Positions 1-4,659 of a stretch of DNA of 5,482 bases are shown here, piece after piece. Positions within the stretch are counted from its first letter, which is position 1, and the number at the start of each line of letters is the position of its first letter. The translations under genes and the position numbers were made by a program. Source of the stretch: Bifidobacterium sp. (GTDB lineage Bacteria > Actinomycetota > Actinomycetes > Actinomycetales > Bifidobacteriaceae). Under the pieces are notes generated by a model. It searched no databases. It was given only the letters and a program-made list of their open reading frames with translations, and had not been told where the DNA came from. The DNA lies in NCBI GenBank assembly GCA_022739095.1, contig JAIJEI010000142.1, positions 1 to 5,482 on the forward strand, read 5' to 3'.

Positions 1-1
1 G

Positions 2-127
2 ACACAGTCACTGCCGATTATGCTCGCCGCGGCCCGCAACATTGATGTCGAAGATCGCGACGTGATGATTGAAGTGCTCAAAGGCTTCGCCGCGACAGCT
101 GCCACGTCGGTGATCTCGGCCAAATAG
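2..127 (+). CDS. C-terminal end of an unidentified protein (5'-truncated by the window)
   Basis: An open frame enters from the left edge and ends at TAG (125-127). The 41 visible residues begin TQSLPIMLAAARN and end in ATSVISAK. They are alanine-rich, with an acidic amphipathic stretch (DVEDRDVMIEVLKGF) that looks helical. Codon choice is GC-biased like the rest of the window, and a strong hairpin follows 14 bp after the stop, both as expected of a real gene end. I do not recognise the family. A C-terminal helix of this kind occurs in many regulators and enzymes, so no function is assigned. The gene runs towards the LysR gene on the other strand and shares its terminator region. Confidence 0.6.
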   Translation, partial: TQSLPIMLAAARNIDVEDRDVMIEVLKGFAATAATSVISAK

Positions 128-141
128 CACTACAGATGAAT

Positions 142-174
142 AGAGCCTCACACCACATTAGGGAGTGAGGCTCT
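142..174. terminator. Probable bidirectional terminator hairpin between convergent genes
   Basis: AGAGCCTCAC (142-151) is perfectly complementary to GTGAGGCTCT (165-174), giving a 10-bp stem. After an A-A mismatch, C153-C154 can pair with G162-G163 and extend it. On the plus strand the stem runs into a short T run (TTT at 174-176), and on the minus strand into TATTCAT. It lies between the plus-strand stop at 127 and the LysR stop at 195, so it can serve both genes. The T tracts are short, so termination efficiency is uncertain. Confidence 0.75.
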
Positions 175-194
175 TTCAACAATCTATTGAGAAG

Positions 195-1118
195 TCAGTC
201 AATGAGCTTGTAGCCGTGATCAGCGACTACGGACTTGAGCTTGGTGAGATAGGTTTCGGCGGCCTTGGAGAGCTTGGAACGCTCGTTCGTGATCCAGCCG
301 ACCAGCATCGTTTCGTCGGTGTCGAGCGGCACGGTGACGATTTTTTCGTTGTTGAGGTCGCCGTTGTCGATGCCGGTGCACACCGTGTAGCCGTTGAGGC
401 CGATGATGAAGTTCAGGATCGTGGCGCGGTCGGTCACGTTGATCTGCTTGGGGGAGTACTCCGGCCAGACCGCTTCCTCGTAGAAGTAGAACGAGCCTTC
501 CTCGCCCTGCTCGTACTGGATGAACGGATAGGGCTTCAGGTCCTCCATGGTGATGACCTTTTTGGTGGCCAGCGGGTTGTTGCGCGAGATGAACACGTGC
601 AACGGCGCGCGGAAGAGCGGGTGGAATTCGAGGTGCTTCTCGCGCAGGAGCTTGCCAATCACGTCCTTGTTGAAATCGGACAGGTAGATGATGCCGATTT
701 CGGACTGCATGTTGGCGACCTGGTTGATGATGTCGCGCGTAAGGGTCTCGCGGATGGTGAACTCGTATTCGTCGGACTTGATGGAGTTGATCATCTCCAC
801 GAACGCCTCGACGGCGAACATGTAGTGCTGGGTGGAGACCTGGCACAGCTGCTTGCGCGGCTTGGCGTGCTTGTAGCGCTCTTCGAGCAGGTCGGCCTGA
901 TCGAGCACCTGGCGGGCGTAGGTCAGGAATTCCGCGCCGTCCACGGTCAGGGCGATGCCCTGCGAGGAGCGGGTGAAGATCTCGATGCCCAGCTCGTTCT
1001 CCAGTTCCTTGACCGACGAGCTCAGGGCCGGCTGGGAGACGTACAGGGCATGGGAGGCCTCGTTCATCGAGCCGCACTCGACGATCTTGACGATGTATTT
1101 CAGCTGCAGCAGTGTCAT
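195..1118 (-). CDS. LysR-type transcriptional regulator
   Basis: Complete 307-residue protein, the normal length for LysR-type regulators, which act as cytoplasmic, usually tetrameric, DNA-binding proteins with a small-molecule co-inducer. Residues 1-65 form the winged helix-turn-helix: LLQLKYIVKIVECGSMNEAS is the first part, the recognition helix is in VSQPALSSSVKELE (27-40), and the wing region is ELGIEIFTR...LTVDG (42-61). A linker helix follows (about 62-88), then a periplasmic-binding-protein-like effector domain (about 91-300) including STQHYMFAVEAFVEMI and SEIGIIYLSDFN. From memory, the SxQHYxFxVxAFV and IGIIYLxDFN patterns resemble the CysR/MetR-type regulators of sulfur amino acid genes in streptococci and lactococci; that is a lead, not an assignment. 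The ATG at 1118 is chosen because it starts the canonical N-terminus. No Shine-Dalgarno is visible, and a TATAAAT box ends 7 bases upstream. The divergent neighbour is a dead ABC exporter, so its present targets are unknown. Confidence 0.95.
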   Translation of the reverse strand: MTLLQLKYIVKIVECGSMNEASHALYVSQPALSSSVKELENELGIEIFTRSSQGIALTVDGAEFLTYARQVLDQADLLEERYKHAKPRKQLCQVSTQHYMFAVEAFVEMINSIKSDEYEFTIRETLTRDIINQVANMQSEIGIIYLSDFNKDVIGKLLREKHLEFHPLFRAPLHVFISRNNPLATKKVITMEDLKPYPFIQYEQGEEGSFYFYEEAVWPEYSPKQINVTDRATILNFIIGLNGYTVCTGIDNGDLNNEKIVTVPLDTDETMLVGWITNERSKLSKAAETYLTKLKSVVADHGYKLID

Positions 1119-1125
1119 AAAGTCT

Positions 1126-1132
1126 ATTTATA
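1126..1132 (-). promoter_or_regulatory. Putative -10 box of the LysR gene, possibly giving a leaderless transcript
   Basis: On the minus strand TATAAAT (1132 down to 1126) lies only 7 bases before the ATG at 1118, the normal distance from a -10 box to a transcription start. There is no purine-rich ribosome binding site between it and the ATG. Together these suggest that transcription starts at or next to the start codon, a common arrangement in actinobacteria. No good -35 hexamer is seen 16-18 bases further upstream (CGTGTG or similar), so the promoter would depend on the -10 box or on an activator. Confidence 0.4.
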
Positions 1133-1144
1133 TCGCTAGGGATG

Positions 1145-1187
1145 GTCGCCACACGGATTTATAACCTCATCAATCCACTATGGCGAC
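1145..1187. promoter_or_regulatory. Nested inverted repeat upstream of the LysR gene, candidate operator
   Basis: The outer arms GTCGCCA (1145-1151) and TGGCGAC (1181-1187) are perfect inverted repeats. Inside them, GGATT (1155-1159) and AATCC (1172-1176) form a second pair separated by 12 bases. Spacers between outer and inner arms are 3 and 4 bases, so all arms share nearly the same centre. The inner dyad resembles the interrupted T-N11-A type bound by LysR proteins. The site covers the -35 region expected for the LysR gene, where autorepression usually acts. There is no T run, so a terminator is unlikely. Confidence 0.35.
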
Positions 1188-1190
1188 ACA

Positions 1191-1210
1191 ATATGAGACG
1201 CCTCGCATAT
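1191..1210. promoter_or_regulatory. 20-bp near-perfect palindrome, candidate repressor operator
   Basis: The stretch begins ATATG and ends CATAT, and 16 of its 20 positions match its own reverse complement. It lies between the LysR gene and the remnant exporter, about 75 bp upstream of the exporter's GTG. A weaker related site, AATATG...CACATT, follows at 1230-1244. A short, dense palindrome of this size fits the operators of dimeric winged-helix or TetR-type repressors. Such regulators often control drug-export ABC genes, but no such regulator gene is visible here. Confidence 0.3.
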
Positions 1211-1284
1211 CGCGGACGCTGTGTAACGGAATATGCGCCACATTGGTAACCTGATGGCATCGACACGAGCGGGAAGGGCCAAGC

Positions 1285-2041
1285 GTGAGAGTTGTCAAAG
1301 TGCTGATGCAACATATCGGCGAGTTCAAATGGGATGCGATCATCACCCCGCTGGTGATGATCGGCGAGGTTGTCTGCGAGATGAGCCGCTGCCCATGGCC
1401 ACGCTCATCGACAACGGCGTGGAGAAGGGCGACATGCAGGTGGTCGTGTGTACCTCGCTCATCATGCTCGTGGTGGTGCTGTGCGGCCTGACCGTCGGCT
1501 GCCTGGGATCCGTGTTCGGCTCCAAGGCAGCGGCCGGCTTCGCCCGGAACTTGAGGCAGGACCAATACGACGTGACGGGCGGCTCGGTGACGGGCGGCGG
1601 CATCGACGTACGCGACTACGATCTCGACACCCTGCGCGACCAGGTGTCCGTCGTATTGCAAAAGAACGTGCTGTTCTCCGGCCACCATCGTCTCCAACCT
1701 ACGCTGGGGCGATCCGGACGCCACCGATGACGAGGTGCGGCAGGCCGCGCGACTGGCCAACGCCGAAACGTTCATCGAGAAACTGCCCGACGGCTATGAC
1801 ACGCAGCTGACGGCGGACGGCGCGGCGCTGAGCCAGGGCCAGCGCCAGCTGCTCGCCATCGCGCGGGCGTACCACGTTCGTCATCGCCCACCGGCTGTCC
1901 ACAATCCGCAACGCGGACTGCATCATGGTGATCGAGGTGGGACGCATCATCGAACGCGGCACGCATGAGGAGCTCATCACGCAACGCGGGCGGTATTACA
2001 CGCTGTATACCGGGCTGAAGGGCGTGGTTGCTGCGGAATAA
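1285..2041 (+). pseudogene. Remnant of an ABC multidrug-type exporter subunit (fused permease and ATPase), multiply disrupted
   Basis: The intact gene would encode a half-transporter of roughly 570-600 residues: six membrane helices followed by a nucleotide-binding domain. What remains reads in three frames. GTG 1285 (preceded by GGGAAGGG, 1271-1278) starts RVVKVLMQHIGEFKWDAIITP. Near 1378-1390 the frame shifts, continuing as PLPMATLIDNGVEKGDMQ, a second hydrophobic segment and SKAAAGFARNLRQDQYD. At about 1566-1571 the text jumps directly into the ATPase domain (VTGGSVTGGGIDVRDYDLDTLRDQVSVVLQ, quoted in two parts: VTGGSVTGGG, then the Q-loop VVLQKNVLFSG), losing four membrane helices and Walker A. 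An extra C at 1682-1683 shifts frame before TIVSNLRWGDPDATDDEVRQ. The ABC signature LSQGQRQ survives. Near 1870 a second deletion removes Walker B and the D-loop, and the rest ([11 protein letters not shown] to GVVAAE, TAA 2039-2041) reads in a third frame. It cannot make a working transporter. Exporters of this type are usually heterodimers encoded by gene pairs; no partner gene is present. Confidence 0.93.
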
Positions 2042-2047
2042 TCCGGA

Positions 2048-2066
2048 TGCGGAATAGTTCGCCGCA
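2048..2066. terminator. Weak hairpin between convergent gene ends
   Basis: TGCGG (2048-2052) pairs with CCGCA (2062-2066) around a 9-base loop that could close further (AA with TT). It occupies most of the 26-bp gap between the exporter remnant's stop (2041) and the HAD gene's stop (2068). Neither strand has a convincing T run, so this may be a weak or Rho-assisted terminator, or chance. Confidence 0.25.
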
Positions 2067-2067
2067 G

Positions 2068-2697
2068 TTATAGGCGTACGCCGAGTTCGGCGAGCGATTC
2101 GCGCGCCTGCAACGCGTTCTCGAAGAGGATGCCGTGGATGCCGACCTCGTTGGCGCCGACGATGTTCTTGGCGGTGTCGTCGAAGAACACGCAACGCTCG
2201 GCCGTGAGGCCGAAGCGGGTCAGGGCCAGCTCGTAGATGTCGGCGTTCGGCTTGTGCATCTTCTCCACGCCGGAGACCACGGTGCCCTGCAGCAGCTGTT
2301 CGAGGCGCGGGTACTTCTCGAAGGCCAGGTGGAAGGTCTCATGCGACCAGTTGGTCAGACCCCATACGCCGTAGCCGTGGGCCTTGAGATCCGCCAGCAG
2401 TTCGACCATGCCTGGCAGCGTGCGGGGCAGCGCGTCCGCGTAGTGGCCGATGTAGAACTTGAAGATGTCGGCGAGTTCCTGGCCTTGCTCGCGCACCACA
2501 TCCGGGTAGATGTCCGCGAAATCCTCGCCGGCGTCCATACGGTCCTCATAGTGGAAGAAGCCGCAGGGGTCGTCGTCGGCGCAGATGCGTTCCACGATCT
2601 CATCGGGGAATCGGCCTTCAAGGCATGCGCGGGTGTTCCAGTCCAGCAGCACGCCGCAGAAGTCGAAAATCACGTCGCTGATGGGGGAGTTGGCCAT
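2068..2697 (-). CDS. HAD-superfamily hydrolase, probable phosphatase
   Basis: Complete 209-residue cytoplasmic protein of the haloacid dehalogenase superfamily, subfamily IA type, resembling the YihX group of sugar-phosphate phosphatases. Motif I is VIFDFCGVLLDW, with the nucleophile Asp12. A helical cap domain spans about residues 20-95. Motif II is GLTNWS (Thr115), motif III is the Lys149 of KMHKP, and motif IV is FFDDTAKNI (Asp173, Asp174), which binds Mg2+. All catalytic motifs are present, so the enzyme should be active. The position two residues after the nucleophile, usually Asp in phosphatases, is Cys14; DFGGV/DLGNV-type relatives also lack that Asp. The substrate cannot be read from the sequence. 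The ATG at 2697 is supported by AAGGAG (2703-2708) five bases upstream. The gene converges on the dead exporter and is separated from upstream nnr by a repeat, so it probably has its own promoter. Confidence 0.94.
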   Translation of the reverse strand: MANSPISDVIFDFCGVLLDWNTRACLEGRFPDEIVERICADDDPCGFFHYEDRMDAGEDFADIYPDVVREQGQELADIFKFYIGHYADALPRTLPGMVELLADLKAHGYGVWGLTNWSHETFHLAFEKYPRLEQLLQGTVVSGVEKMHKPNADIYELALTRFGLTAERCVFFDDTAKNIVGANEVGIHGILFENALQARESLAELGVRL

Positions 2698-2743
2698 GAT
2701 GGCTCCTTGTGTTGTTGGGGTCGTTGAGTGGGGTCTGCGATTT

Positions 2744-2749
2744 AGTGTA
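2744..2749 (-). promoter_or_regulatory. Possible -10 box for the HAD hydrolase gene
   Basis: On the minus strand TACACT (2749 down to 2744) matches four of six positions of the TATAAT consensus and is followed by an A-rich AAAT. It lies 46 bases before the ATG at 2697, leaving a leader of about 40 bases that includes the AAGGAG ribosome binding site. No good -35 hexamer is visible, so this is tentative. Confidence 0.22.
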
Positions 2750-2799
2750 CGGGGTTTGTGTATAGGTCGGGGTATGTGGAGTTTGAGGCTTATGTTTCT

Positions 2800-2848
2800 C
2801 TCCCTCCGTCTCGGCTTTGCCGAGACACCTCCCTCGTCAGAGGGAGGT
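2800..2848. repeat. Double-hairpin CTCCCTC/GAGGGAG intergenic repeat element
   Basis: Three parts are visible. CTCCCTCC stands at 2800-2807. GTCTCGGC (2808-2815), TTT and GCCGAGAC (2819-2826) form a perfect 8-bp hairpin. ACCTCCCTC (2827-2835), GTCA and GAGGGAGGT (2840-2848) form a perfect 9-bp hairpin. CTCCCTC at 2800-2806 repeats the left arm of the second hairpin, so it can compete for GAGGGAG at 2840-2846 and enclose the first hairpin instead. I recall elements of this plan scattered between genes in Bifidobacterium and gut Clostridia; only one copy lies here, so repetitiveness is recalled, not seen. On the minus strand it begins 8 bases after the nnr stop, which suggests use as a terminator or 3' end stabiliser, though neither strand has a T tract. 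Confidence 0.75.
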
Positions 2849-2856
2849 CAACAAGG

Positions 2857-4620
2857 TTATGCGATGACGTCGGCGATGGCTTCGGGGATGGCGTGGATCA
2901 CGTCGCCGGCCACGATCGGGTGGCCGAGCGTCATGAAGCGCTGGCGATGCTCGCGGCCGATCAGTTCCGGCTCCTGCCAGCCCTGCTGCTCGGATTCGGA
3001 GGCGATCGCCGCCTCCAGGCCATGCAGGTATGCGGCCGAGGCCACGGTCTCGGCCGTGGTGGCCGCATCATCCTGCTGGGCGAGCAGGGCGCCGGTCAGA
3101 CCAGCCAGCACGTCGCCCGCGCCGGCGGTACCCAGCCAGGCAGGCGCACTGCCCGAAGCATAGACATGATCCTCATCCACCACGATGGTCACCGCGCCCT
3201 TCAGCAATACGGTGGCGCCGGTGAGCTCGTGGGCGCGCTTCGCGCTGGCCAACGGGTTGAGCCGCACGTCGTCGGCGGTGTACGGCTCGTGCGAATCGGC
3301 ATGCTCTGCGGTGCTGGCGGAGGTTTCAAACCGGTTGAGCAGCTTCGCCATCTCGCCGGCATGCGGCGTGATCACCACCTGACCGGGCACGCGCTCCGGC
3401 AACAGGTCGAGCGCGCCGGCGTCCACCACGATCGGTGGCATGTCGTAGGCGTCCTTGTTCTCGTCCTCGGTGTCGAGCGCGTAATGCTTGAGCAATGCGG
3501 CTATGGTGTCCCGCTGCATATCGCCGTCGGCACCCTCGGCACCGGCCTCGGGCACGCCGGACCCCACGACCCAGGACTGCACATGTCCCTTGCCGATCAC
3601 AGCTTCCGGCAGCGCGGCAAGCACCATGTTCTGTGCGCGCTCCGGTCCTAGGTACCGGACCATGCCGGTGTTCGCGCGGGCGGCGGCGCTGGTGGTGAGC
3701 ACGGCGGCACCGGGGTAGCGCTGCGAGCCGGTCACCAGACCCACCACACCACGGGAGTATTTGGAATCCTCGAACCGGGGGAGTCGGACTGCGTCGGATG
3801 CGAACGAATTATCCACCACTTCGACGTCCGGATCCTTGTCGTCGACATCGAATCCGAAATCGAACAACTCGATACGGCCGCATGCGAACGTGGCGGGCGG
3901 CAGCACCGCGCATGGCTTCATCGCGCCGAACGTGACCGTGACCGTGGCCGGAATGTATGGGCCGGGTAGAGAACCGTCGTTCACGCCGACGCCGGACGGC
4001 GTATCCACGGCGAGCACCAGCGGAAAATCGCCCGACGATTCGCGGTTCGGCAAAGCGGGCTCGTCCGGAGCCTCGCCGTCGAGCCCAAGGGCGGAGGCGA
4101 GCGCGGCGGGAATGCCTCGCAGCGAGCCTTGGATGCCGATGCCGGTCATCGCGTCGATGATCAGATGCGATTTCCTGGCTACGTCGATGGCGGTTTGCAG
4201 TCGCTCGCCGGCCTCACCGGCGGAAAACCCGGACGCACAGCCGGGAATATCAGCCGCGGGATCAAGCACCAGCACCTTGCCGCCGGCGCGCACGAACGCG
4301 GTGAACCCGGCCTCATGCAGCGCCCGGCCCACGGCGATGGCGGTGACATTCGCGCCCTCCTGGGCCAGCGCTGCGGCCGCGAACAGGCCATCGCCACCAT
4401 TGTCTCCGGCCCCGGCCAGCAGCACGATCGACGTGTCCTCCAGCGCCAGGTCCTCGTCGTCCAGCATGCCGGCCGCCATGTGGACCGCGGCCTGGGCGGC
4501 CATGCGCATCAGCGGCACGCCTTTGTCCAGCAGGGGTCGCTCCATGGCCCGGACCGTATCGGAGTCATAGGCGCTGTGCAGCAGCAGTTTGCGACGATCG
4601 GCGTCTTCGGTGTATTCCAT
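2857..4620 (-). CDS. nnr: Bifunctional NAD(P)H-hydrate epimerase / ADP-dependent NAD(P)H-hydrate dehydratase
   Basis: Complete 587-residue cytoplasmic repair enzyme. The N-terminal YjeF_N domain (about 15-260) epimerises R- to S-NAD(P)HX; the C-terminal ribokinase-fold domain (about 275-585) dehydrates S-NAD(P)HX back to NAD(P)H using ADP. The epimerase half has AGAGDNGGDG (69-78), DAMTGIG (156-162, Asp157), VDTPSG (205-210) and the TVTFGAMKP segment. The dehydratase half has KYSRGVVGLVTGSQRYPGA (287-305), ITPHAGE (417-423), LLKGAVTIV and the nucleotide-binding GTAGAGDVLAG (497-507) with catalytic Asp503. Both active sites look intact. It is longer than the E. coli enzyme (about 515 residues); the extra length lies in acidic, low-complexity stretches around 180-198, 355-395 and 430-455. 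The ATG at 4620 is supported by the purine-rich AGGAAAGGGG just upstream. It follows the aminotransferase by 39 bp and is probably co-transcribed with it. Confidence 0.97.
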   Translation of the reverse strand: MEYTEDADRRKLLLHSAYDSDTVRAMERPLLDKGVPLMRMAAQAAVHMAAGMLDDEDLALEDTSIVLLAGAGDNGGDGLFAAAALAQEGANVTAIAVGRALHEAGFTAFVRAGGKVLVLDPAADIPGCASGFSAGEAGERLQTAIDVARKSHLIIDAMTGIGIQGSLRGIPAALASALGLDGEAPDEPALPNRESSGDFPLVLAVDTPSGVGVNDGSLPGPYIPATVTVTFGAMKPCAVLPPATFACGRIELFDFGFDVDDKDPDVEVVDNSFASDAVRLPRFEDSKYSRGVVGLVTGSQRYPGAAVLTTSAAARANTGMVRYLGPERAQNMVLAALPEAVIGKGHVQSWVVGSGVPEAGAEGADGDMQRDTIAALLKHYALDTEDENKDAYDMPPIVVDAGALDLLPERVPGQVVITPHAGEMAKLLNRFETSASTAEHADSHEPYTADDVRLNPLASAKRAHELTGATVLLKGAVTIVVDEDHVYASGSAPAWLGTAGAGDVLAGLTGALLAQQDDAATTAETVASAAYLHGLEAAIASESEQQGWQEPELIGREHRQRFMTLGHPIVAGDVIHAIPEAIADVIA

Positions 4621-4659
4621 GGCAACCCCTTTCCTGTGTTTGTTACTCGCGGTCCGTGT

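Noticed and set aside
165..1139. Long plus-strand open frame (324 codons) opposite the LysR gene
   Set aside because: It is the antisense of a clear LysR coding region in GC-biased DNA. Its product is a Val/Asp/Gly-rich string with no domain, as expected of a shadow frame.
1233..1380. ATG at 1233 as the start of an intact 165-residue protein
   Set aside because: The first 50 residues of that frame are nonsense (Arg/Ser-rich). Exporter-like text begins in it only after about 1383, where the frameshift joins it.
1170..1775. Minus-strand open frame through the exporter remnant
   Set aside because: It reads antisense to recognisable ABC transporter text and yields a His/Val/Arg-rich string without motifs.
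2717..2772. Four GGGG tracts (2717, 2730, 2751, 2769) as a G-quadruplex upstream of the HAD gene
   Set aside because: The loops would be 9, 17 and 14 bases, too long for a stable quadruplex, and the tracts are probably a composition effect.
2758..3651. Plus-strand open frame opposite the 3' part of nnr
   Set aside because: It runs across the intergenic repeat and antisense to well-conserved dehydratase motifs, with low-complexity His/Gly/Arg-rich content and no recognisable family.
3761..4570. Ser/Ala/Pro-rich plus-strand open frame opposite the epimerase domain of nnr
   Set aside because: The composition is the typical product of reading a GC-biased gene backwards, and no ribosome binding site or domain is seen.
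4621..4659. Promoter or terminator between the aminotransferase and nnr
   Set aside because: The 39 bases hold a purine-rich ribosome binding site but no hairpin with a T run and no convincing promoter boxes.
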